Source: RGIG5472 sp051867635 (GTDB lineage: Bacteria > Bacillota > Clostridia > Oscillospirales > Oscillospiraceae). From it: a stretch of 9,347 nt of DNA. Shown piece after piece: positions 1 through 4,919 of this stretch (its first letter is position 1; each line of letters begins with the position of its first letter). The stretch spans positions 1-9,347 of the forward strand of contig JBJDYT010000090.1 of assembly GCA_051867635.1 (NCBI GenBank), given 5' to 3'. The position numbers and the translations under genes are program-made. The notes under the pieces are model-generated. The model saw only the letters and a list, made by a program, of their open reading frames with translations. It was not told the DNA's origin and did not search any database.

Positions 1-1200
1 GCCCATGATGCCCTGGGCCTCGTCCCACTGCTCGGGGGTGCCGATATACTTTTCCCGGTTGTTGGGGTCCCACTGAGAGAAGCGGAAGGTGCAGTCCTCC
101 AGCATGCCCACGGTATCCAGCACATACTTCGCCAGCTCCAAACAGCCGCGGAACTCATCCTCCAGCTGGTCGGGGCGGAGGATCAGATGGCCCTCGGAGA
201 TGGTAAACTGGCGGACGCGGATCAGACCGTGCATCTCGCCGCTGTCCTCGTTGCGGAACAGGGTGCTGGTCTCGCCCAGGCGCATGGGCAGGTCTCGGTA
301 GCTGCGGCCCCGGTTCAAAAACACCTGGTACTGGAAGGGGCAGGTCATGGGACGCAGGGCGAAGCACTCCTTCGTCTCGTCGTCCGGGTCGCCCAGGACG
401 AACATGCCGTCCAGATAGTGGTCCCAGTGGCCGGAGATCTTATAGAGGTCGCTCTTGGCCATGAGGGGCGTCTTGGTCAGGAGATACCCCCGCTTCTGCT
501 CCTCGTCCTCCACCCAACGCTGCAGGATCTGGATGGTCCGGGCGCCCTTGGGCAGCAGGATGGGCAGGCCCTGGCCGATGACGTCCACGGTGGTGAAATA
601 CTCCAGCTCGCGGCCCAGCTTGTTGTGGTCCCGCTTCAGGGCCTCCTCCTGCTTGCGCAGGTACTCCTCCAGCTCCTCCTTCTTGGGGAAGGCCACGCCG
701 TAGATGCGCTGCAGCTGCTTGCGGCTGGAGTCGCCCCGCCAGTAGGCGGCGTTGCAGGCGGTCAGCTTGATGGCGTTGCCCTTGATGCGGCCGGTGGAAT
801 CCACGTGGGGGCCGGCGCAGAGGTCCACAAACTCGCCCTGCTTGTAGAAGCTGATGACCGCGTCCTCCGGCAGGTCGTTGATGAGCTCCACCTTATAGGG
901 CTCGCCCTTCTCCTCCATGTACTTCACGGCTTCCTCACGGGGCAGCTCGAAGCGCTCCAGCTTCAGCTTCTCCTTGCAGATCTTCCGCATCTCCCCTTCG
1001 ATGTTCTCCATGATCTCCGGGGTGAAGGGGAAGGGGGAATCCAGGTCATAGTAAAAACCGTTGTCGATGCTGGGGCCGATGGCCAGCTTCACCTCCGGGT
1101 ACAGGCGCTTGACGGCCTGGGCCAGGACGTGGGAGCAGGTGTGCCAGTAGGTCTTGCGGTACTGCTCGTTTTCAAAGGTGTACAGGTTTTCTTCGGACAT
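1..1200 (-). CDS. thrS: Threonyl-tRNA synthetase, N-terminal 400 residues (runs off window)
   Basis: Charges tRNA-Thr with threonine in the cytoplasm. Reading the minus strand from the ATG at 1198-1200 gives 400 codons with no stop; the C-terminus lies beyond base 1. The protein opens directly in the editing (N2/SAD) domain: HTCSH at residues 20-24 and CAGPH at 128-132 are the HxxxH and CxxxH editing-site motifs. The class II catalytic core follows, with MTCPFQ (C287) and EGH (H338) at the 51-residue spacing of the zinc ligands Cys334/His385 of E. coli ThrS, and motif 2 around FRNEDSGEMHGLIRVRQF (315-332). The usual N-terminal TGS domain (about 60 residues) is absent, as I recall for many clostridial ThrS. 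After the catalytic Cys the sequence reads PFQ, not the common PGH. The RBS AAAGGAG (1210-1216) sits 9 bases before the ATG, and the T-box leader upstream confirms the identity. Confidence 0.97.
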   Translation of the reverse strand, partial: MSEENLYTFENEQYRKTYWHTCSHVLAQAVKRLYPEVKLAIGPSIDNGFYYDLDSPFPFTPEIMENIEGEMRKICKEKLKLERFELPREEAVKYMEEKGEPYKVELINDLPEDAVISFYKQGEFVDLCAGPHVDSTGRIKGNAIKLTACNAAYWRGDSSRKQLQRIYGVAFPKKEELEEYLRKQEEALKRDHNKLGRELEYFTTVDVIGQGLPILLPKGARTIQILQRWVEDEEQKRGYLLTKTPLMAKSDLYKISGHWDHYLDGMFVLGDPDDETKECFALRPMTCPFQYQVFLNRGRSYRDLPMRLGETSTLFRNEDSGEMHGLIRVRQFTISEGHLILRPDQLEDEFRGCLELAKYVLDTVGMLEDCTFRFSQWDPNNREKYIGTPEQWDEAQGIMG

Positions 1201-1236
1201 GTTTCGTCGCTCCTTTCGAATCGTTTCGGGGCAAAG

Positions 1237-1276
1237 AAAAAGCGCTTCACCCCTGATGTGTTCAGGGATGAAGCGC
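1237..1276 (-). terminator. T-box intrinsic terminator
   Basis: On the minus strand an 8-bp arm GCGCTTCA/TGAAGCGC (1269-1276 with 1242-1249), one mismatch, a 6-bp arm TCAGGG/CCCTGA and a 5-base loop are followed by a U-tract (TTTTTC). The T-box core lies just 5', so the alternative antiterminator would disrupt this stem. It is the regulated stop for thrS. Confidence 0.93.
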
Positions 1277-1473
1277 ATACTGCGTTCCACGGTTCCACCC
1301 TGCTTGCGCCCGACGGGGCGCCGCTCGTGACCTCTGTAACGGGAGGGCCCGTCCCGGTCGTCCCGGGCCGCTCGGGAGTGGTACTGCCGCCGCGTCTCGC
1401 AGGGCCCTTGCACCATACAGGCCCCTCTCTGTGCGCCGCTGCGCGGTTTCTTCTCCGTCATCGCACTTTGAAC
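1242..1473 (-). promoter_or_regulatory. Threonine T-box leader (tRNA-sensing riboswitch) of thrS
   Basis: A T-box leader binds uncharged tRNA-Thr and shifts from terminator to antiterminator, so thrS is read through only when threonyl-tRNA is scarce. On the minus strand the T-box core GCAGGGTGGAACCGTGGA lies at 1286-1303. Upstream is a Stem I-like region with an AGAGAG motif near 1425-1430 and GC-rich arms (GGGCC/GGGCCC). In its 3' strand a GT-ACC-ACTC stretch places a Thr codon, ACC (1380-1382), in the specifier position. A terminator follows at 1242-1276. Leader length (about 230-270 bases from the predicted start near 1473 to the ATG) is normal for the class. Stem assignments were done by eye; the T-box core and terminator are the firm parts. 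Confidence 0.93.
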
Positions 1474-1479
1474 AGGAGA

Positions 1480-1508
1480 ACTATATCACCGGGCGGCAAA
1501 ATTGTCAA
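1480..1508 (-). promoter_or_regulatory. thrS promoter
   Basis: Minus strand: -35 TTGACA (1503-1508), 17-base spacer, -10 TATAGT (1480-1485). The predicted start is near 1473, just before the T-box leader. The -35 box overlaps the TGA stop (1505-1507) of the upstream 62-aa gene. No terminator separates the two, so read-through transcripts of the small gene would also pass through the T-box. Confidence 0.88.
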
Positions 1509-1693
1509 GTCCGGTCATCCCGGTCTTTTCCCTCTCCCCTGCGCAGGAGCAGGGCGGGAGGCTCCTCCGCCAGATACAGCTCCTCGCACCGCCGCTGGGC
1601 CTCGATGAGGACCCGGGCGGCCTCCTCCGTGTGCCGCAGGGCCTGCTCCGAGGCCCGCACCATGGTGAGATACATCTCCTTGTAGTCCGGCAT
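1505..1693 (-). CDS. Conserved small helical protein, 62 aa, function unknown
   Basis: Starts MPDYKEMYLTMVRASEQAL and is predicted almost entirely alpha-helical, rich in Ala/Glu/Arg, with a charged, probably disordered tail (RRGEGKDRDDRT). I recall small clostridial proteins that begin MPDYKxMY and carry an AQxxxEExY-like segment; here the matching part is residues 32-40 (AQRRCEELY). They often sit alone and have no established function. Support for a real gene: the RBS GGAGGTGA (1698-1705) lies 4 bases before the ATG, and a consensus promoter lies just upstream. It is divergent from the XRE gene and ends inside the thrS promoter. No signal peptide or membrane segment is visible. Family assignment is from memory, not a search. 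Confidence 0.82.
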   Translation of the reverse strand: MPDYKEMYLTMVRASEQALRHTEEAARVLIEAQRRCEELYLAEEPPALLLRRGEGKDRDDRT

Positions 1694-1711
1694 AAGATCA
1701 CCTCCAGCAGT

Positions 1712-1740
1712 ATTATAACCTGCAACAGGTTAAAACGCAA
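1712..1740 (-). promoter_or_regulatory. Promoter of the 62-aa gene
   Basis: Minus strand: -35 TTGCGT (1735-1740), 17-base spacer, perfect -10 TATAAT (1712-1717). The spacer contains an inverted repeat (1716-1732) that would place a bound repressor directly on the polymerase site. Confidence 0.82.
1716..1732. promoter_or_regulatory. Inverted repeat, candidate operator
   Basis: TAACCTG-CAA-CAGGTTA, a perfect 7-bp dyad with a 3-base centre, lies between the -35 and -10 boxes of the small gene and about 50 bases upstream of the XRE start. An AGGTTA half-site recurs at 1752-1757, 25 bases from the AGGTTA at 1727-1732, in the same orientation. This size and position suit a dimeric HTH repressor; that the neighbouring XRE protein is the ligand is inference. 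Confidence 0.5.
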
Positions 1741-1783
1741 TACTCTTATTAAGGTTATGAAATACTTTGCCTGAGGTGAGAGT

Positions 1784-2002
1784 ATGTATTCCAGAATACG
1801 GGACCTTCGTGAAGATAAGGATCTGACGCAGACGCAGGTGGCAAGCTATCTCGGTATGTCGCAAACAGGCTACTCCAAATATGAGACAGGCGAGAACGAC
1901 ATACCTGCGGTGGTGCTGGTCAAGCTGGCACAATATTACGGCACCAGCGTGGACTACCTGCTGGGGCTGACGGACGTGCGCAAGCCATATCCGAAGAAAT
2001 GA
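1784..2002 (+). CDS. XRE-family HTH transcriptional regulator, 72 aa
   Basis: A compact Cro/C1-type DNA-binding protein consisting of little more than the HTH_3 domain (residues 3-60). The recognition region is LTQTQVASYLGMSQTGYSKYE (about 14-34), followed by the family-typical NDIP and LAQYYGTSVDYLLG segments. A short basic tail (VRKPYPKK) follows, with no ligand or dimerisation domain. The RBS GAGGTG (1773-1778) lies 5 bases before the ATG. Base composition is less GC-rich than in the flanking genes. It is divergent from the 62-aa gene, so an autorepressor or local repressor acting at the 1716-1732 dyad is likely. I found no convincing plus-strand promoter in the 80-base gap. Confidence 0.93.
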   Translation: MYSRIRDLREDKDLTQTQVASYLGMSQTGYSKYETGENDIPAVVLVKLAQYYGTSVDYLLGLTDVRKPYPKK

Positions 2003-2028
2003 GCGTTACAAATAAAAACCTTGTAGAG

Positions 2029-2067
2029 TTCGCGTCCGCAGACGCGAAAAAACGGAATTCGTTTTTT
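2029..2067. terminator. Tandem hairpins after the XRE gene, possible terminator
   Basis: The first stem TTCGCGTC-CGCA-GACGCGAA (2029-2048) shares its last two bases with a second, AAAAAACG-GAATT-CGTTTTTT (2047-2067). The second ends in six T on the plus strand and, read in reverse, also ends in T. They start 27 bases after the XRE stop and could end its transcript. Confidence 0.6.
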
Positions 2068-2089
2068 GCCGCGGCGTGTGCGTGTACAT

Positions 2090-2122
2090 AAGGCTCTTAG
2101 TGGCTCTGCCACTTAGAGCCTT
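2090..2122. repeat. Stem-loop with GTGGC-TCT-GCCAC core
   Basis: AAGGCTCT (2090-2097) pairs with AGAGCCTT (2115-2122); after one mismatch, AGTGGC pairs with GCCACT across a TCT loop. Outside it, several more bases can pair if G-U wobbles are allowed. There is no T-tract, so it is not a simple terminator. Confidence 0.7.
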
Positions 2123-2135
2123 GTATGCATGGAGC

Positions 2136-2162
2136 CCCGTAAGCGGCGAAGCCGCTAACGGG
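2136..2162. repeat. Stem-loop CCCGT/ACGGG with AGCGGC-GAA-GCCGCT core
   Basis: CCCGT (2136-2140) pairs with ACGGG (2158-2162). After an A/A mismatch, AGCGGC (2142-2147) pairs with GCCGCT (2151-2156) across a GAA loop. There is no T-tract. Confidence 0.7.
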
Positions 2163-2196
2163 ATCTCGCAGCAAAAAACACTTCTCGGCCCGCAAA

Positions 2197-2233
2197 CGTG
2201 CGAATTGCCCACCCACGGTGGGCAATTCGTGCG
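2197..2233. repeat. 13-bp perfect stem-loop
   Basis: CGAATTGCCCACC (2201-2213) pairs perfectly with GGTGGGCAATTCG (2217-2229) over a CAC loop. Four more outer pairs, two of them G-U type, extend it to 2197-2233. It has no adjacent T-tract, so it looks more like a structured repeat than a terminator. Confidence 0.75.
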
Positions 2234-2254
2234 CTGCAGCGGGGCATAACCTTA

Positions 2255-2283
2255 TCAAAAAAGTGGCTTTGCCACTTTTTTGA
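2255..2283. terminator. Bidirectional terminator-like hairpin
   Basis: TCAAAAAAGTGGC (2255-2267) pairs perfectly with GCCACTTTTTTGA (2271-2283) over a TTT loop. Its A-tract and T-tract make it terminator-like on both strands. The core matches that of the 2090-2122 stem-loop. Confidence 0.75.
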
Positions 2284-2289
2284 AACGCT

Positions 2290-2320
2290 AAAAAGCCACC
2301 CGCCAGGCGGGTGGCTTTTT
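2290..2320. terminator. Bidirectional terminator after the HAD-nitroreductase gene
   Basis: AAAAAGCCACCCGCC and GGCGGGTGGCTTTTT form a 15-bp perfect dyad around base 2305. The GC-rich core is flanked by five A and five T. It starts 2 bases after the minus-strand stop codon at 2323-2325, so it is the natural end of that operon, and it can also stop plus-strand transcription. Confidence 0.9.
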
Positions 2321-2322
2321 CG

Positions 2323-3498
2323 TCATGTCAGGCGGCACAGCCGCGCATCGCTCAGATCGGGGGCGGGACGGGGCTCCTTTTCCTCGGCCCGGTAGCCCAG
2401 GGCCAGCACGCAGACGCAGCGCCTGCCCTCCGGCAGGCCCAGCACCCGTCGCACGTTCTCCTCCGCCGGCGCGCCCGCTTCGTCCTGCCGCAGGTGCATC
2501 TGCACCCAGCAGGAGGCGAGGCCCAGCTCCTCGGCCATGAGCTGCAGGGAAATGGCGGCGAGGGAGGAATCCTCCACCCAGGTGTCCGCCTTCGCTTCGT
2601 CCGCCGTGACAGCCAGCGCCAGCGGCGCGCTCTCCAGCGGGCCCGCGCCGTGGGCCTTGCAGGCGGCAAGGCGGCGGATGGTCTCCCGCTCCGTCACGGC
2701 GAAATACGCCGTCTCATCCAGGCCCCGGGAGGTGGGGACCAGCAGCGCCGCGCTCAGCAGCGCCTCCACCTTCTCCTCCTCCACGGGCCGGTCGCAGAAC
2801 TTTCTGACGCTGCGGCGGCGTTTGAGCAGCGTGAGAAAGCGGGCGCTGCCCTCTCCCAGCCGCAGCAGACGCAGCAGCTCCTCCGGCGTGTCCGCCAGAA
2901 TGTCCGCCCCGGCGGCCAGCAGCTCATCCCTGTCCCGATAGCCCCAGGTGCAGCAGAAACAGGGGATGCCGCAGTTCCGGGCGGTCAGCACGTCCACCTC
3001 GCTGTCCCCCACGAACACGCAGTCCTCCCGGGTGACGCCGAGGCGGCGCATGGCCTCCTCCGCCATATCGGGGGCGGGCTTCTTCGCACGTTCCGGCGAC
3101 TCCCCCACCACCGTGTCCGCGAGGTCGCCCAGCAGCGCTTCGCAGAGGCGCTCCGTGGGGAGGGCGGGCTTGTTCGTCACCACTGCCACACGGAACCCCT
3201 CTTCCCGCAGGGCGCGCAGCAGCTTGAGGACGCCGGGATAGGGCGCGGTGTGTTCCAGATGCTCCGCGTAGTAGGGGCGGTACTCCCCCAAAGCCCGGTC
3301 CAGCAGCGCGTCCTCCACGCCGCCCTTCCAGGCGCGGCGGAACTGGTTGCGCGCGCCGTTGCCGACGAAAGTGCGCATCTCCTCCACCGTGCAGGCGGGA
3401 CGGCCGTAGCGTGCCAGGATGGCGTTGGTGGAGGCGGTGATGTCCCCCAGAGTGTCCATCAGCGTGCCGTCAAGGTCGAACAGGACGGTCTTACGCAT
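2323..3498 (-). CDS. HAD-IA phosphatase / nitroreductase-family fusion protein
   Basis: One uninterrupted 391-residue frame with two complete-looking domains. Residues 1 to about 215 are a phosphoglycolate-phosphatase-like HAD hydrolase: motif I DLDGT (nucleophile D8, acid D10), motif II VVTNK (T108), motif III AKKPAPD (K140) and motif IV FVGDSEVD (D165, D169), plus a helical cap. Residues from about 220 are an FMN nitroreductase-family domain: KRRRSVRKF (N-terminal FMN-phosphate-binding signature), PTSRG, a WVEDSSLAA helix and LGLASCW. Each domain is near the usual length of the free-standing protein. The junction is short (LRLLRLGEGSARFL), so this is a true fusion frame and not two overlapping genes. 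The substrate is unknown. The start is ATG 3496-3498, sharing one base with the tautomerase stop (TGATG); a GTG at 3499-3501 is the alternative. No separate SD is visible, which fits translational coupling. Confidence 0.9.
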   Translation of the reverse strand: MRKTVLFDLDGTLMDTLGDITASTNAILARYGRPACTVEEMRTFVGNGARNQFRRAWKGGVEDALLDRALGEYRPYYAEHLEHTAPYPGVLKLLRALREEGFRVAVVTNKPALPTERLCEALLGDLADTVVGESPERAKKPAPDMAEEAMRRLGVTREDCVFVGDSEVDVLTARNCGIPCFCCTWGYRDRDELLAAGADILADTPEELLRLLRLGEGSARFLTLLKRRRSVRKFCDRPVEEEKVEALLSAALLVPTSRGLDETAYFAVTERETIRRLAACKAHGAGPLESAPLALAVTADEAKADTWVEDSSLAAISLQLMAEELGLASCWVQMHLRQDEAGAPAEENVRRVLGLPEGRRCVCVLALGYRAEEKEPRPAPDLSDARLCRLT

Positions 3499-3716
3499 CA
3501 CTTGACGAAGTCGGAGGTAATGAGCAGGTCGTCGTGGTTGACCTTGGCGGCGACAGTCGCGTCGAACTGCTCCTTCGCAACGTCCTCCACGGAGACGGAG
3601 AGGGCGCTCGCCGGCATGTTCATGGCTTCCATGGCGGCCTTCTGCAGGGCCTCAGCCAGCTTTCTCTTGGTGGCCTCGTCGCGGCCGGGATACATCATCA
3701 CAGCAATATGGGGCAT
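3498..3716 (-). CDS. 4-oxalocrotonate tautomerase-family protein, 72 aa
   Basis: A small tautomerase fold (beta-alpha-beta). The catalytic base in this family is the N-terminal proline freed by removal of Met; here the protein begins MPHIAVMMYPGR. Arg11 (mature numbering) is present in PGRDEATK, where 4-OT has its Arg11. The position equivalent to Arg39 of canonical 4-OT looks like Ser (LSVSVED), so the substrate may not be 4-oxalocrotonate. The MPHI start resembles the PptA/YdcE branch. The last 10 residues (NHDDLLITSD region) extend beyond the 62-residue prototype. The RBS AGGAGG (3725-3730) lies 8 bases before the ATG. It follows the cyclodeaminase gene by 62 bases and overlaps the start of the HAD-nitroreductase gene. 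Confidence 0.92.
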   Translation of the reverse strand: MPHIAVMMYPGRDEATKRKLAEALQKAAMEAMNMPASALSVSVEDVAKEQFDATVAAKVNHDDLLITSDFVK

Positions 3717-3737
3717 GGTTTGTTCCTCCTAATGTAA

Positions 3738-3766
3738 ATTATATTGGTATTGGCAAATCGCTCTTT
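3738..3766 (-). promoter_or_regulatory. Possible internal promoter before the tautomerase gene
   Basis: The minus strand has a perfect TATAAT (3738-3743) 22 bases before the ATG. At 17-base spacing the -35 hexamer is AAAGAG (3761-3766), a poor match. There is no hairpin between the cyclodeaminase stop and this point, so the three genes may also be read as one operon. Confidence 0.45.
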
Positions 3767-3778
3767 ATGTTGTCCTTT

Positions 3779-4765
3779 TCAGTTCCACTCCGTGCCCACG
3801 CCGGCGGCTTTGGCCTTGGCATAGATGTGCTGCGCGGCCACCAGATCCTGCACGCCCACGCCCACGGCCTTGAAAACGATGATCTCGTCCTCACTCTCAC
3901 GGCCCGGCGCGCGGCCCAGCAGCACGTCGCCGATGTCGCCGGTGAACTGCGCCTCAGTGAGGGTGCCGTCCGCCAGGGGCTTGGTGATATCGCCGGACTC
4001 GGAGAGGACGGCGTCGCGGGAATCGAAGTACAGCTTGCCGCAGCGGCGGAAAATGGCGGGGTCCAGCTCCTGCATGTGGTGCTGGTAGGAGCCGATGCCG
4101 CTGACGACGGCCCCCTTCTTCACCCTCGCGGCGTCGAAGGTGGGCGTAGTGGATGGGGTCACGGCGATGATCACGTCCGCGCCGTCCACGGCTTCGTCCG
4201 CGGTTTCGGCGGCGATGAGCCGCGCGCCGAAGCGCTCCATCTCCTTTTCCATGGCCGCCACGAAGGCCTCCCGCTTCTCGCGGCTGCGGCTGAAGATGCG
4301 CACCTCCCGCAGAGGCCGGGCGGTGAGCATGGCCTCCAGCTGGCAGGCGGCCTGGGAGCCGGTGCCGATGAGGGCGCCCACGGCGGCGTCCTGCCGGGCA
4401 AACAGCTCAAAGGCCAGGCCCGAGGCCGCGCCGGTGCGCATCTGGGTGACGCAGGTGCCGTCCATCATGGCGGTGACGAGGCCGGTCTCCGCGTCCATGA
4501 GCAGCACGGAGGCGGGCGAGGTGGTCAGGCCCTTTTCCGCGTTGCGGGGGAAAATGTTCACGATCTTCAGCCCGGCGCTGCCCAGCTCCTGGGAGAACGA
4601 GGGCATGAACAAAAACGTGCCGCCCGCGCCGGGAGAGGGGATCTGGGTGCGCAGAGGCACCTGGCACTGGCCCTCCGCCAGCAGCCGGTACGCCTCGCGG
4701 TCCGCCTCGATGGCGTCCCGCATGGAAAAGACCTGTCGGATCTCCTTGCGGTTGAGCAGGAGCAT
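3779..4765 (-). CDS. Ornithine cyclodeaminase / mu-crystallin family enzyme
   Basis: An NAD(P)-dependent enzyme family that includes ornithine cyclodeaminase (ornithine to proline plus ammonia), archaeal alanine dehydrogenase, ketimine and pyrroline-2-carboxylate reductases and the SbnB-type dehydrogenases. The 328 residues are full length for the family. Landmarks: GLKIVN with K67, TQMRTGAASGLA with R110 (both substrate-carboxylate region), the nucleotide-binding loop IGTGSQA (133-139) followed by IFSRSREK (157-164), then SGIGSY and MQELD (D235). The Arg/Ser-rich stretch after the second strand may favour NADP(H), but this is uncertain. The RBS GGAGGG (4773-4778) lies 7 bases before the ATG. 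It has its own consensus promoter, divergent from the LysR gene, and leads a possible three-gene unit. Sequence alone does not tell which amino or imino acid it uses. Confidence 0.93.
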   Translation of the reverse strand: MLLLNRKEIRQVFSMRDAIEADREAYRLLAEGQCQVPLRTQIPSPGAGGTFLFMPSFSQELGSAGLKIVNIFPRNAEKGLTTSPASVLLMDAETGLVTAMMDGTCVTQMRTGAASGLAFELFARQDAAVGALIGTGSQAACQLEAMLTARPLREVRIFSRSREKREAFVAAMEKEMERFGARLIAAETADEAVDGADVIIAVTPSTTPTFDAARVKKGAVVSGIGSYQHHMQELDPAIFRRCGKLYFDSRDAVLSESGDITKPLADGTLTEAQFTGDIGDVLLGRAPGRESEDEIIVFKAVGVGVQDLVAAQHIYAKAKAAGVGTEWN

Positions 4766-4812
4766 GGGGGATCCCTCCGTTTCTCCGCCTGTTTCGGCGT
4801 TTTTTCCTCCTT

Positions 4813-4841
4813 ATTATAGAAGCCCCTCCGGTCCCCGTCAA
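4813..4841 (-). promoter_or_regulatory. Promoter of the cyclodeaminase-family gene
   Basis: Minus strand: -35 TTGACG (4836-4841), 17-base spacer, -10 TATAAT (4813-4818). Nearly the whole spacer next to the -35 box is the left arm of the inverted repeat at 4826-4870, so binding there would compete with or contact polymerase. Confidence 0.87.
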
Positions 4842-4870
4842 GAGCTTTCGCCCGTCCTCCGGGACCGGAG
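4826..4870. promoter_or_regulatory. 10-bp perfect inverted repeat between divergent promoters
   Basis: CTCCGGTCCC (4826-4835) and GGGACCGGAG (4861-4870) are exact reverse complements separated by 25 bases, centre to centre 35 bp. The left arm lies in the spacer of the leftward promoter; the right arm ends 3 bases before the rightward -35. Placement suits a regulator controlling both genes, plausibly the LysR protein encoded alongside. It lacks an obvious T-N11-A LysR box, so another protein or a cruciform is possible. Confidence 0.5.
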
Positions 4871-4873
4871 CGG

Positions 4874-4902
4874 TTGACAGCGTTGCCAAGGCATGGTATT
4901 AG
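4874..4902 (+). promoter_or_regulatory. Promoter of the LysR gene
   Basis: Plus strand: -35 TTGACA (4874-4879), 17-base spacer, -10 TATTAG (4897-4902) preceded by TGG, giving an extended -10. A short dyad, TGCC-AA-GGCA (4884-4893), lies in the spacer and could be an autoregulatory site. Confidence 0.8.
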
Positions 4903-4919
4903 TAGTGCTGAGGAGAAAC

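Larger units (their letters stand above)
2003..2322. repeat. Gene-free intergenic region packed with seven stem-loops
   Basis: These 320 bases separate the XRE gene (plus) from the HAD-nitroreductase gene (minus), which converge here. No frame has a credible RBS plus protein-like sequence. The stretch is almost wholly inverted repeats: 2029-2048, 2047-2067, 2090-2122, 2136-2162, 2197-2233, 2255-2283 and 2290-2320. Two carry the same core GTGGC-TYT-GCCACTT (2100-2112 and 2263-2277). Several have A-tracts on one side and T-tracts on the other, the mark of bidirectional terminators. Two convergent genes need only one such element, so the number is unusual. It could be a pile-up of terminators, dispersed palindromic repeats, or a structured RNA. 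Confidence 0.75.

Noticed and set aside
187..1608. Long plus-strand open frame across the thrS region
   Set aside because: It is antisense to thrS and its T-box, has Gln/Leu/Gly/Val-rich low-complexity sequence typical of the complement of GC-rich codons, and has no RBS.
2006..2212. Short minus-strand frame in the hairpin region (68 codons)
   Set aside because: It is built from inverted repeats, has no clear RBS, and its translation does not look like a protein family.
2003..2322. CRISPR array reading of the hairpin cluster
   Set aside because: The stems differ in sequence, spacing is irregular, there is no constant direct repeat and no cas gene nearby.
2323..3498. Frameshift or missed stop joining two separate genes
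   Set aside because: The frame is continuous, with a normal short linker and no RBS or start at the junction. A sequencing error cannot be excluded from the sequence alone, but nothing points to one.
2311..3732. Long plus-strand open frame opposite the HAD-nitroreductase and tautomerase genes
   Set aside because: The opposite strand encodes two recognisable protein families with start and coupling signals; this frame is a composition shadow.
4787..4806. CGCC-GGCG mini-hairpin followed by six T on the plus strand
   Set aside because: Only a 4-bp stem, with no plus-strand gene upstream to terminate; it lies in the 5' UTR of the divergent cyclodeaminase-family gene.
3767..4819. Plus-strand open frame opposite the cyclodeaminase-family gene
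   Set aside because: His/Gly/Ala-rich shadow of a clearly recognised enzyme; it contains no family signature.
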